Of a DNA stretch of 64,000 bases, positions 1 through 9,068 are shown in pieces. Positions within the stretch are counted from its first letter, which is position 1, and the number at the start of each line of letters is the position of its first letter. Location: assembly GCF_025822605.1 (NCBI RefSeq), contig NZ_JACKTY010000014.1, positions 124,112-188,111 on the forward strand, written 5' to 3'. A program made the translations under genes and the position numbers. The notes below the pieces were generated by a model, which saw only the letters and a list, made by a program, of their open reading frames with translations, searched no databases and was not told the origin of the DNA. Source of the stretch: Mycolicibacterium komossense (lineage in GTDB: Bacteria > Actinomycetota > Actinomycetes > Mycobacteriales > Mycobacteriaceae).

Positions 1-137
1 TGTCAGGCCGCGGCCGTATCCGGTCGCAGATCACCAGCAATCCGTGGCCCGCCTCGTCGCGTACACCCGTCCGCTGAGTCGATATGCCGGCCTGAGAACC
101 AAAGTGTGTCGGCACTATTGACGACCCCCGTCGAATA

Positions 138-152
138 TGGAACGGTGTTTCA
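138..152 (+). promoter_or_regulatory. Candidate IclR operator upstream of the kdgK operon
   Basis: The 15-mer TGGAACGGTGTTTCA is a near-palindrome (TGGAAC/GTTTCA around GGT). It lies 19 bp upstream of the kinase start. Positions 3123-3137, ahead of the ABC transporter operon, carry the same element with one change (TGGTAC-GGT-GTTTCA), and both copies continue with AAAT. Sharing by two promoters of one pathway that also encodes an IclR regulator (9069-9887) makes it the likely operator. That link is inference. Confidence 0.55.
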
Positions 153-171
153 AAATCCGAAAGGGGAGTCG

Positions 172-1125
172 ATGCCGGCACGTAACGCTGTGGTCGTCAC
201 CTATGGAGAACCGCTGCTTCGACTCAGCACGGGCACCGGCCGTCAGATCGACCGCGCCGAGGGGCTGGACGTCGCGGTCGGTGGCGCCGAGCTCAACGTG
301 GCGATGGCGCTGTCCGCGCTCGGTCGCCGTGCGCGCTTCGTCGGCGCCGTCCCTGATTCTTTTCTCGGCGACAAGGTGATGCGCGAACTTCGTTCTCGTG
401 GCGTGCTCGTGGACAGTGTTCACCGAGTCCCCGGAGCGCGCCTCGGTCTCTACTTTGTCGAACAGGCGGCTGCACCCCGCGGCCACCGCGTCGTCTACGA
501 CCGCGCAGACACCGCGTTCGTGCGCTCCGAGGTGGCGGCACAGGCGCTCGACGATGCAGGCACCCTCATCGTCAGCGGGATCACCGCGGCCCTCGGACAC
601 GGTCCTGCAAGGCAACTCGAACAAATCGTGGCGACGGCGCGCGAGCGGGGTGTCGAGGTCGTTGTCGACGTCAACTACCGGGCGCTGCTCTGGTCGCCCG
701 CGGAGGCGGCCGCAGCATTGATCCCACTTCTACGATCGGCCGATGTCGTTATCTGCGCCGCTCGCGATGCACGCTCGGTGTTCGCCGTCGATGGGTCGGC
801 CCTCGACAGCGCGCAGGCACTGCGTGAGCGATACGCGCTGGGCGCCAATCTTGTTGTGGTAACGGATGGTTCGAACGGCGCCGCGGCAGTGTCGGCGGAC
901 GGCCAGTGGTCGGCGGTAGCTCCCCGCGCGGCGGTGGTGGACCGCTTCGGGGCGGGGGATGCGTTCACGGCGGGACTGATCTGGAGTCGTATGGCGGGCG
1001 GCAGTGCACCGGAGGCGCTGGAAGCCGCCGTCGCGCTCGCAGCGATGGCTTGCACGGTCGAGGCGACATCGCGGCGTTCTCCGAAGCGGAGTTGCGCGCC
1101 GTCATCGACGACCCGAAAGCGGTGA
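172..1125 (+). CDS. kdgK: 2-keto-3-deoxygluconate kinase (PfkB family), C-terminus apparently frameshifted
   Basis: Likely phosphorylates 2-keto-3-deoxygluconate to KDPG in the cytoplasm, feeding the aldolase encoded directly downstream. It is a PfkB/ribokinase-fold protein of about 317 aa. The N-terminal glycine pair region (VGGAELNVAMALSALG) and the C-terminal anion-hole/catalytic motif DRFGAGDAFTAG are visible. The ATG at 172 is preferred over an upstream GTG because AAAGGGGA sits just before it. Oddity: after ...ACTVE (about 1060) the frame runs into Arg/Ser-rich sequence and stops at 1125. In the +2 frame the sequence reads GDIAAFSEAELRAVIDDPK and stops at 1136, overlapping the next ATG as ATGA. 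One missing G near 1060-1064 explains this, so it is a real frameshift or a sequence error. The sugar specificity is inferred from neighbours. Confidence 0.75.
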   Translation: MPARNAVVVTYGEPLLRLSTGTGRQIDRAEGLDVAVGGAELNVAMALSALGRRARFVGAVPDSFLGDKVMRELRSRGVLVDSVHRVPGARLGLYFVEQAAAPRGHRVVYDRADTAFVRSEVAAQALDDAGTLIVSGITAALGHGPARQLEQIVATARERGVEVVVDVNYRALLWSPAEAAAALIPLLRSADVVICAARDARSVFAVDGSALDSAQALRERYALGANLVVVTDGSNGAAAVSADGQWSAVAPRAAVVDRFGAGDAFTAGLIWSRMAGGSAPEALEAAVALAAMACTVEATSRRSPKRSCAPSSTTRKR

Positions 1126-1132
1126 TGGTGCG

Positions 1133-1744
1133 ATGATCCCGATAGAGGCTTTGGATCGGCTGCGGGCTGCGCGGGCGCTCGTCCTCCTGCGCGCCGAGGG
1201 TATTGCCGACGCATTGCTGGACGCGTATGTCGAAGGTGGTTTGCGCGCAATCGAAGTCAGCTTCGTGGCGCGTGATGCCGCCGAGACGATCGCACGCCTG
1301 CGGGCGCGACATCCTTCCGTCCTCGTCGGTGCCGGGACCGTCCGGCGCGCGTCTCAGGCGAATACGGCTGCTGCCGCGGGTGCGGAATACCTGATCTCAC
1401 CATCCGCGGCTCCTGAGGTCGCCGAATGGTCAAGGCGGCGAGGGATTTTGCATATACCCGCGGTGATGACTCCGTCCGAAGTGGATGCGGCGCTCAACGC
1501 CGGCGCTCGTCTGCTCAAGCTCTTCCCTGCCGCCCGGCTGGGGCCTGGCTACGTCAGCGATCTACGGGCTCCATTTCCCGAAGTCGAATTCCTCGCCTCG
1601 GGTGGGATCACGATCGACACGGTGCCTGACTACCTGCGGGCAGGGGTGCGTGTTGTCGGAATGGGCGGTGTTCTCGCCGCCTCACGCGACGCCGATGACG
1701 TCCGCACTTCGACTGCAGCCCTTGTGAAGGCGGTACAGCTGTGA
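1133..1744 (+). CDS. eda: KDPG/KHG aldolase (2-dehydro-3-deoxy-phosphogluconate aldolase)
   Basis: Class I aldolase of 203 aa that splits KDPG into pyruvate and glyceraldehyde-3-phosphate, the last step of the uronate route encoded here. The (beta/alpha)8 signature elements are present: Glu41 in AIEVSF, the phosphate-binding GAGTV near 66-70, and the Schiff-base lysine K129 in RLLKLFPA. GGIT and GMGG near the C-terminus form the remaining phosphate loop. The ATG at 1133 is chosen because it overlaps, as ATGA, the stop at 1136 that the kinase would reach without its frameshift. The next gene overlaps as GTGA. The reading frame is open further upstream, but that is only the shadow of the kinase gene. 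Confidence 0.88.
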   Translation: MIPIEALDRLRAARALVLLRAEGIADALLDAYVEGGLRAIEVSFVARDAAETIARLRARHPSVLVGAGTVRRASQANTAAAAGAEYLISPSAAPEVAEWSRRRGILHIPAVMTPSEVDAALNAGARLLKLFPAARLGPGYVSDLRAPFPEVEFLASGGITIDTVPDYLRAGVRVVGMGGVLAASRDADDVRTSTAALVKAVQL

Positions 1745-2709
1745 ACCTCTCTCTGGCCGTTCTCGACACCGCCTACGGCGACATTTGCATAGAGCAAACC
1801 GCGGCGGCAGGCGTCGGAGTCGACGTCTTCGACGCACGAGTGGATGACAATGGCGCGCACGATGCCGACGGCGTGCTGGTGCAGTTCGCGACGATCGGCG
1901 CCGAGGAGATGGATGCCCACGAGCGGTGGCGGGTGATCGGGCGCTACGGCGTGGGTTACGACACCATCGATGTCGACGCGGCGACTCGGCGGGGCATTCG
2001 GGTGGTCAATGTTCCCGACTATTGCGAGGAAGAAGTCGCCACGCATGCGGCGGCTTTGGTGCTGGGATCGGTGCGGCGCATCTCGGAGTCCGATCGGCTG
2101 GTCCGAGGGGGAGGGTGGACGCGCTGGCGTGAGCTGGCACCCATTCCGGCCCTGTCCGAGTCGACGCTGGGAGTGGTGGGGCTGGGCCGGATCGGCCGGG
2201 AGACCATTCGCCTGCTCAGGCCGTTCTTTGCGCGAGTGGTGGCCTACGACCCGTACGTCGCGGAGTCTGGTGATGTCGAATTGCTGCCCCTTCGGAATGT
2301 CGTCGCTGCTGCCGATGTCCTGACCCTGCACCTGCCGCTCAACGACGACACCCGCCACCTCATCGATGCCGGCGCGCTGGCGCAGATGAAGCCAACTGCC
2401 CATCTGGTCAACGTCTCTCGCGGCGGCCTCGTCGACACCCGTGCGCTCGCGGATGCGCTGACTGCGGGGGCGCTCGGCGGCGCGGCCCTGGACGTTCTCG
2501 AAAGCGAACCGCCCGATGTGGACGATCCGGCACTCACCGCGCCCAATCTCGTGATCACCAATCATCTCGCCTGGTATTCGGACAGCTCCGAACCGCGCCT
2601 GCGGGGCCTGCTCGCGTCGCGCTGCGCAGCAGTTCTCACCGGGCGTGAGGCACCCTCCATCGTCAACGCCGCAGCACTTGCCAACCGCACTCGAAAGGTG
2701 CTCCCGTGA
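1741..2709 (+). CDS. D-2-hydroxyacid dehydrogenase (NAD-dependent), phosphoglycerate-dehydrogenase-like
   Basis: 322-aa member of the D-isomer-specific 2-hydroxyacid dehydrogenase family. The Rossmann motif VVGLGRIG is near residue 143. The catalytic set reads Arg in NVSRGGLVD, Glu in ESEPPDVDD and His in ITNHLAWYS. The GTG start overlaps the aldolase stop (GTGA), so it is translationally coupled to the kinase and aldolase genes. Known relatives reduce or oxidise 2-oxo/2-hydroxy acids such as glyoxylate, hydroxypyruvate or 2-ketogluconate. Its position suggests a sugar-acid or ketoacid reductase in this cluster. A second, distinct paralogue lies at 7198-8157. The exact substrate cannot be read from the sequence. 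Confidence 0.82.
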   Translation: MNLSLAVLDTAYGDICIEQTAAAGVGVDVFDARVDDNGAHDADGVLVQFATIGAEEMDAHERWRVIGRYGVGYDTIDVDAATRRGIRVVNVPDYCEEEVATHAAALVLGSVRRISESDRLVRGGGWTRWRELAPIPALSESTLGVVGLGRIGRETIRLLRPFFARVVAYDPYVAESGDVELLPLRNVVAAADVLTLHLPLNDDTRHLIDAGALAQMKPTAHLVNVSRGGLVDTRALADALTAGALGGAALDVLESEPPDVDDPALTAPNLVITNHLAWYSDSSEPRLRGLLASRCAAVLTGREAPSIVNAAALANRTRKVLP

Positions 2710-3083
2710 TCGCCGACTCCGCCCTGTTCTCTGCGCTCGACGCCATGTCTGTGCAGCTCGAACCGTCTGACCCACCAACGAGAATCGTTGCAGGCGCACC
2801 GCAATGCGCCGAGAGGGTCCTGGTTTTGACAGCCGGTGTCGAGATCGGGGTGTGGGAGGTGACCGCGGGTCGCTTCTTGTCGACCAAGCCGGACAGCGGC
2901 GAAGTCATGCACTTTCTGGCGGGCAGCGGCACTCTGTCGCATCCGGACGGTTCGGTCACCAACATTGGCCCCGGGGTCACGGTGTCGCTGCGTCCGGGCT
3001 GGAGCGGGGAGTGGAACGTCACCGAAACCGTCCGCAAGGTCTATGCGATCTACGCGCAAAACCCAACGGCGCCAACGAATTAA
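2706..3083 (+). CDS. Small cupin-domain protein (Cupin_3/DUF861-like)
   Basis: 125-aa single-domain cupin of the EutQ/DUF861 type. Typical signs are EIGVWEVTAGRF followed by VMHFLAGSGTLSHPDG and a PGWSGEW turn. The usual His-rich metal ligands are sparse, so it may be structural, sugar-binding or an isomerase-like cupin rather than a metalloenzyme. The GTG start overlaps the dehydrogenase stop (GTGA), making it the fourth gene of a coupled operon. In sugar-acid operons such cupins often accompany uronate or amino-sugar enzymes. Its role here is unknown. Confidence 0.72.
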   Translation: MIADSALFSALDAMSVQLEPSDPPTRIVAGAPQCAERVLVLTAGVEIGVWEVTAGRFLSTKPDSGEVMHFLAGSGTLSHPDGSVTNIGPGVTVSLRPGWSGEWNVTETVRKVYAIYAQNPTAPTN

Positions 3084-3122
3084 CTCGAGTCACCGCGGTG
3101 ACACATTCCCGAAACAGAATAT

Positions 3123-3137
3123 TGGTACGGTGTTTCA
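3123..3137 (+). promoter_or_regulatory. Candidate IclR operator upstream of the ABC transporter operon
   Basis: TGGTACGGTGTTTCA differs at one base from the element at 138-152 and is likewise followed by AAAT and then a ribosome-binding site. It lies 21 bp before the permease ATG, in the only non-coding gap (3084-3158) of the first seven genes. A bound repressor here would block the transporter and KduI genes. Confidence 0.55.
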
Positions 3138-3158
3138 AAATTCAGGGAGGTGAAAGCT

Positions 3159-4907
3159 ATGTCCGCAACAGCCACAGCGTCGAGTATCGGTAGAACAACC
3201 CGTGAGCGCCGGTCAGCGCTGGGTGCGCGTGGCCTCCGGTTCGGCCTCCTCCTGCCGGTGATCGTCGTATACGCCTTGTTCTTCGTCTGGCCGATCCTCA
3301 CGGTGTTCCTGCGAAGCATCAGCGAGAAGGGCCGATTCGATGCGGCGGCCCCGCGCTGGAGCTTCGACGCCTACGCCCGACTCTTCCAGGACGATTTCCT
3401 CCTTCTCGTCGAGTGGCGCACCGTTGTGCTCGCGGTCAATTCAACACTCATCACCATCCTGCTGGCCTTTCCCACGGCCTACTTCATCTCTCGACTGCGC
3501 CGCCGCACCGCGACGCTCATGCTGCTGTTGGTGCTGGTGCCGTTCTGGATCTCGATCGTGGTCCGGCTCTTCTCCGTCACCTCGATATTGAGTCCGAACG
3601 GCCCGCTCAACCAGCTGTCGATGGCGTTGGGATTCGGTCCGCTGAATCTGCTCTACACACCTGCCGGCACGCTGGTCGGAACAGTGATGTACCTGCTGCC
3701 ATACATGATTCTGGTGCTCTACGCCGGAATGGCCGCAGTGGACACCAATCTTCTGCTGGCCGCCCGCACGATGGGCTCGTCGGCGACTCGCACCTTCTTC
3801 ACCGTGTACCTCCCGCTGATCAGGTCGTCACTGGTCAGCGGAGGACTCCTGATCTTCATCTTGGGATTGGGCTTCTTCATCGTGCCCGCCATCCTCGGCG
3901 GCCCGACCGAACAGACCATCTCGGTTTACATCCAGCAGCAGATCGATATCTTCCGCTGGGCGATCGCCAGCGCGATGGGCATCCTGCTGCTGGTTGCGAC
4001 GGTCATCTGCTACATCGGGGTGGTCCGAGTCACCGGCGAGTTCAAAGTCGGCGTCGGGTCTGTTCAGGTCAAAGGAGTCAGCGCCGAACAACCCTTCCGG
4101 TGGTCGATCCCCATGGCGATCTCCGCGGCCATATCGGCCCTGACGATCGCCGTGCTCGTCATTCCCGTGCTATTCGTCTTCCCACTGTCCATCGGTGAGA
4201 CCGGCACCGTCGTCTTCCCGCCACGCGGTTTCACCTTGAAGTGGTACGCCGAGGTGTTCACCACCACGACGTGGCTCGGGCCGATCGGACGAAGCCTGCT
4301 GGTCGGCATCGGCACCGGCGCGCTGTCCGTCGCGATCGGCCTTGTTCTTGCGCGGCTGATGCGGTCGACGACCTCGACGGTCGCCAAAGCGATCATCTCC
4401 GGACTTGCCTTCGCGCCCATCATCACGCCCGGGATTCTGCTGGCCATCGGGATGTTCGATGTACAACTTCAGCTGGGTCTCACCGGCACCGTCTTCGGCC
4501 TCATCCTGGCCCACACCATCGTCGCGGCGCCGCTGGCGTTCGCGCTGATCGCGGCGGCGATGAGCGGATCGGACCCGGGCCTGGAAGAGGCCGCCTGGAC
4601 GCTGGGTGCCTCGCGCACCCGGGCCTTCTGGACAGTGGTGGTCAAGGCCATCCTGCCGAGTGTGGCCGGTGCCTTCGTCATCGCGTTCGTGACGTCATGG
4701 GACGAGGTGGTCCTGGCCCTGTTCCTCCAGACCGGGCCCACCAAGACCCTCCCGGTGACCATCTACAAGTACCTCCAAAGCGGAATCGTCCCGACTGTCC
4801 CGGCAGTGGCGTCACTGCTGGTCACCTCTGTCCTAGTCATCCTCGTCATTCGCGGGGTCTTCAACGCGGTGCGGAACAAGCGCGCCCAGAAGGTTCAGGA
4901 GTCATAG
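3159..4907 (+). CDS. Fused double-permease subunit of a PotBC-type ABC importer
   Basis: 582-aa inner-membrane protein that combines two binding-protein-dependent permease domains, PotB-like (about residues 1-285) and PotC-like (about 305-580). Each half has about six hydrophobic spans and its own EAA loop, which contacts the ATPase: AARTMGSSATRTFFTVYLPL in the first half, EAAWTLGASRTRAFWTVVVK in the second. In most PotABCD systems these are separate genes; fused versions are known in the Fe3+/thiamine/2-aminoethylphosphonate branch. The ATG at 3159 is preferred to the GTG at 3150 because GGGAGGTG lies 7 nt upstream of it. The ATPase gene starts immediately after the stop. Substrate is inferred from neighbours to be a uronate or related sugar acid. 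Confidence 0.85.
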   Translation: MSATATASSIGRTTRERRSALGARGLRFGLLLPVIVVYALFFVWPILTVFLRSISEKGRFDAAAPRWSFDAYARLFQDDFLLLVEWRTVVLAVNSTLITILLAFPTAYFISRLRRRTATLMLLLVLVPFWISIVVRLFSVTSILSPNGPLNQLSMALGFGPLNLLYTPAGTLVGTVMYLLPYMILVLYAGMAAVDTNLLLAARTMGSSATRTFFTVYLPLIRSSLVSGGLLIFILGLGFFIVPAILGGPTEQTISVYIQQQIDIFRWAIASAMGILLLVATVICYIGVVRVTGEFKVGVGSVQVKGVSAEQPFRWSIPMAISAAISALTIAVLVIPVLFVFPLSIGETGTVVFPPRGFTLKWYAEVFTTTTWLGPIGRSLLVGIGTGALSVAIGLVLARLMRSTTSTVAKAIISGLAFAPIITPGILLAIGMFDVQLQLGLTGTVFGLILAHTIVAAPLAFALIAAAMSGSDPGLEEAAWTLGASRTRAFWTVVVKAILPSVAGAFVIAFVTSWDEVVLALFLQTGPTKTLPVTIYKYLQSGIVPTVPAVASLLVTSVLVILVIRGVFNAVRNKRAQKVQES

Positions 4908-6005
<1,098 letters not shown>

Positions 6006-6068
6006 TCCCCTCGACTTTTCGCGGACAACGACCACCATCCACCCGCACACCACAAAGGCAGGAATGAC

Positions 6069-7157
6069 ATGAGAATCAACGGCAATCGCTCGCGGCGGGT
6101 CGGAGCCGCCCTGGCCATCACCACGCTGACCATCACCGCCTGCGGTTCGGGCGGTTCCCCCGATTCCTCGGGTGGCTCCGGTGGCAACGACGTCTTGTTC
6201 TACGACACCAGCGGAGGTGATGTCTGGGCGCAGCTGAATGGGACGCTGTTCGCCGACTACACGAAAAAAACCGGGGTGACTGTCACCGAGGACTACAACG
6301 AGGCGGCCACGAAGTTCTTCGGCGCGGCAGAAGCAGGGCAGGTGCCGTGGAGTGTGGTGTTCTTTCCCACGGTCAACGATGCGCGAACTGCTTCCGACGC
6401 AGGCTATCTCGCGAAAATCGACACCGGGATCGTTCCGGTGGACAAGCTGAACAAGGGTACCTACGACGACTACGGCATCCAGGTTGGCACTTTCGGGATG
6501 GTCCTGGCCTGGGACGGCGCCGCGTACGACAAGGCGCCGACGTCGATGAGCGACCTATGGGATCTCAAGAATTTTCCTGGCAAGCGTTGCTTTTTCAACA
6601 ACCCGCAGTACGGCTGGACGCTTGAAGCGGCGCTACTCGCCGACGGGGTCGCTCCCGCAGATCTCTACCCGCTCGATATCGATCGTGCCTTGCGCAAATT
6701 GGACGAGATCAAGTCGGACATCACGTGGTGGACCAGCGGTGCGCAGTCCATCGAATCGTTCGAGAACGGCTCCTGTGACATCGGCATCCTCTGGGCGAAC
6801 CGTGCGACAGTAGCCAAGGCCGACAACGGATTTCCCATGGAGATCAGCTGGAACGGTGCCGGCTATTCCAACAGTGTGTGGGCGATTCCCGCCGATGCGC
6901 CGAACAAGGCCGCGGCCCAAGAACTGCTCGCGAACGTCATCGACAACACCGCAGGCCAGATCGCGTTCGCCTCGAAGATCCCTACGCCCATCCCGGCGTC
7001 GGTGACCAGCATCAAGCCCGATGATTTCCCCGCCCAGGTCCGTCCGTTCTTGCCGATCGGGGACAACCTGAAAGCTGCTGTCCCGCAGAACACCGACTAT
7101 TACGCGGCCAATCTCGACGCCGTAGTCGACCAGTTCAACCGATGGGTCGGCAAATAG
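6069..7157 (+). CDS. Extracellular solute-binding lipoprotein (PotD/AfuA-like)
   Basis: 362-aa periplasmic-type binding protein for the importer above. It has a basic N-terminus, a hydrophobic stretch and a lipobox ending ITAC at about residue 25, then a Ser/Gly-rich linker, so it is a lipid-anchored secreted protein. The mature part (VLFYDTSGGDVWAQ..., ENGSCDIGILWANRA, WAIPADAPNKAAAQELL) is typical of SBP_bac_8/PotD-type type II binding proteins. AGGAATGAC precedes the ATG. Family members bind polyamines, Fe3+ or small anions; a sugar-acid ligand is inferred only from operon context. Confidence 0.87.
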   Translation: MRINGNRSRRVGAALAITTLTITACGSGGSPDSSGGSGGNDVLFYDTSGGDVWAQLNGTLFADYTKKTGVTVTEDYNEAATKFFGAAEAGQVPWSVVFFPTVNDARTASDAGYLAKIDTGIVPVDKLNKGTYDDYGIQVGTFGMVLAWDGAAYDKAPTSMSDLWDLKNFPGKRCFFNNPQYGWTLEAALLADGVAPADLYPLDIDRALRKLDEIKSDITWWTSGAQSIESFENGSCDIGILWANRATVAKADNGFPMEISWNGAGYSNSVWAIPADAPNKAAAQELLANVIDNTAGQIAFASKIPTPIPASVTSIKPDDFPAQVRPFLPIGDNLKAAVPQNTDYYAANLDAVVDQFNRWVGK

Positions 7158-7197
7158 CTTCTTCCGCCCAATACACCGAAGACAGAAAGAAACCACG

Positions 7198-8157
7198 ATG
7201 AAGACCGTCTGTATCGACGGAGAACCGCAGTACCGCGATATCGTCCTACGGGATGTCGCTAGACCGTTGGGGGCCGCTGGTCACCAATTCGACTGGTTTG
7301 AAGAGTCTTTCGCCGATGTCGAGGCAGCGATCGCACGAGCTGCCGGATATGACGCGCTGTATGTCATCGGCGACCAAGGCCCGGTTCCATCGGGACTGCT
7401 GCGTGCCAACCCCGCGTTGAAGCTGGTGAGCTTCGTCGGCACCGGGGCACGTCGCTTCGTGGCGATGGATGAGGCAGCCGAATGTGGTGTCACGGTCACG
7501 AACGTCCCCGACTTCGCCAGTCAGAGCGTCGCCGAGCATGCCCTGGCTCTGGCATTCGCCGTCGCCCGCCGGATTCCTGAGGGAGACAACCTCGTTCGTG
7601 AAGGACATTGGCAGAAGAATCAAGGACTCAAGCTGGCGGGGCGCCGGCTCGGTGTGGTTGGCGCCGGGGCGATCGGTAGCCGGATGATCGGTCTGGGCAA
7701 CGGGATCGGGATGGACGTCGTGTACTGGTCACGCACCGTTGACGCCACCCGCGACGAGCGTCTCGGTGCCAGGCGGGTCGAGCTCGATGAGCTGTTCGCG
7801 ACGTCGGATGTGGTGTCGCTACACGTGACCCATACCGCGGAGACCGACGGTTTGGTGTCGCGCTCGCTCCTGAATAGCATGGGGGACAAGGCCATCCTGG
7901 TGAACACCGCCAGGGCGGAGATCGTAGACCAGCTGGCTCTCGCCGAACTCCTTGAGCGAGGGGCGATCTTCGGAGCCGGAATCGATGTCTTCATCGAAGA
8001 GCCGCCGCGCTCCGATTCAGTTCCGCCCGCCGGTTCGAACGTCGTGTTGTCGGCCCATGTGGGATTCCACACCGACGAGGCCGACGACGTATTCGGGCTT
8101 GCGGGCCAGAACATCCTGGCGTTCGCGGCGGGAACGCCCACCAACGTCATCAACTAG
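7198..8157 (+). CDS. Second D-2-hydroxyacid dehydrogenase
   Basis: 319 aa, same superfamily as the 1741-2709 product but clearly a different branch. The Rossmann motif is GAGAIG near residue 158. Catalytic residues are Arg in VNTARAEIVDQ, Glu in FIEEPPRSD and His in LSAHVGFHT. AGAAAGAAACCACG provides the ribosome-binding region. It sits between the transporter and kduI genes, so a role in reducing or oxidising a uronate-derived keto acid is plausible. Two such dehydrogenases in one cluster are unusual, and one may act on an alternative epimer or a dead-end product. Confidence 0.82.
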   Translation: MKTVCIDGEPQYRDIVLRDVARPLGAAGHQFDWFEESFADVEAAIARAAGYDALYVIGDQGPVPSGLLRANPALKLVSFVGTGARRFVAMDEAAECGVTVTNVPDFASQSVAEHALALAFAVARRIPEGDNLVREGHWQKNQGLKLAGRRLGVVGAGAIGSRMIGLGNGIGMDVVYWSRTVDATRDERLGARRVELDELFATSDVVSLHVTHTAETDGLVSRSLLNSMGDKAILVNTARAEIVDQLALAELLERGAIFGAGIDVFIEEPPRSDSVPPAGSNVVLSAHVGFHTDEADDVFGLAGQNILAFAAGTPTNVIN

Positions 8158-8183
8158 CACTACCGTCGATAGAGAGAAGATCA

Positions 8184-9011
8184 GTGAAGATCCAGCACGC
8201 CACTCATCCCGACGACCTCGCCTCACTCAGTGGTCAGGAACTGCGGAGCCGATTCCTCAACGAGGAGCTCTTTGTGCCCGGTGAGGTCCGGTTGTCCTAC
8301 ACCCACCATGATCGAATGGTGCTCGGCGGAGCGGTCCCCGCGGTCGGGGAGTGGCTCGAGCTTTCGTCGCCGGCGGAGCTTCGCGCCGAGTACTTCTGCG
8401 AGCGCCGTGAACTCGCGGTGGTCGCGGTGGCGGGTGCGTCGCGGGTCCGCGCAGACGGCCAGGAGTGGGGTCTGGCCAAAGGCGATGTGTTGTACCTGGG
8501 CCGTGGCGCCAAGGACATCTCGTTCTCGGCTACCGAACCGGACAGCGCGCTGTTCCTCGCGTCGGCCCTCGCCCATGTGACACACCCGCACGTGCTCGTC
8601 ACCCTTGCCGATGCGGATGCCACCGCAGCGGGCGAGACCGAGACTGCGAATCGGCGCACCATCTACAAGCACCTCCAGCCGGGTGGCGTTCCCACCGCCC
8701 AACTCGTCCTTGGTATCACGGCGCTGGAGCCCGGCAGCGTGTGGAACAGCATGCCGCCTCACCTGCACGATCGGCGCACGGAGGCCTACCTGTATTTCGA
8801 CTTGCCTGAATCGCACCGGATCCAGCACTTCATGGGGCGTCCCGATGAGTTGCGCACACTGACGATGAGCAATCTGAACCTCGTCGTCTCGCCTAGCTGG
8901 TCGGTGCATTTTGGCGCGGGCACGTCGAGCTACGCGTTCGTGTGGGTGATGGCGGGGGAGAACCAGGCCTTCGCCGACATGGATCAGGTCGCGATCACCG
9001 ATCTGTGCTGA
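8184..9011 (+). CDS. kduI: 5-dehydro-4-deoxy-D-glucuronate isomerase (KduI)
   Basis: 275-aa cupin isomerase converting 5-keto-4-deoxyuronate (the product of polyuronide lyases or unsaturated uronyl hydrolases) to 2,5-diketo-3-deoxygluconate. Family hallmarks are visible: FVPGEVRLSYTHHDRMVLGG near residue 31, the YLGRGAKDISFSA segment, and the metal-binding HLHDRRTEAYLYFDLPE (His, His, Glu) near 193-208. A further His follows in SVHFGAGTSSYAF. Length matches the roughly 278 aa of known KduI proteins. The GTG start follows AGAGAGAAGATCA. This gene is the best diagnostic marker that the cluster handles unsaturated uronates. Confidence 0.92.
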   Translation: MKIQHATHPDDLASLSGQELRSRFLNEELFVPGEVRLSYTHHDRMVLGGAVPAVGEWLELSSPAELRAEYFCERRELAVVAVAGASRVRADGQEWGLAKGDVLYLGRGAKDISFSATEPDSALFLASALAHVTHPHVLVTLADADATAAGETETANRRTIYKHLQPGGVPTAQLVLGITALEPGSVWNSMPPHLHDRRTEAYLYFDLPESHRIQHFMGRPDELRTLTMSNLNLVVSPSWSVHFGAGTSSYAFVWVMAGENQAFADMDQVAITDLC

Positions 9012-9068
9012 TCCCACGGATAAGGTCTCGGAAATCAGGCGGTCCCGCTGAGCCGGCGGTGAGCGGAA

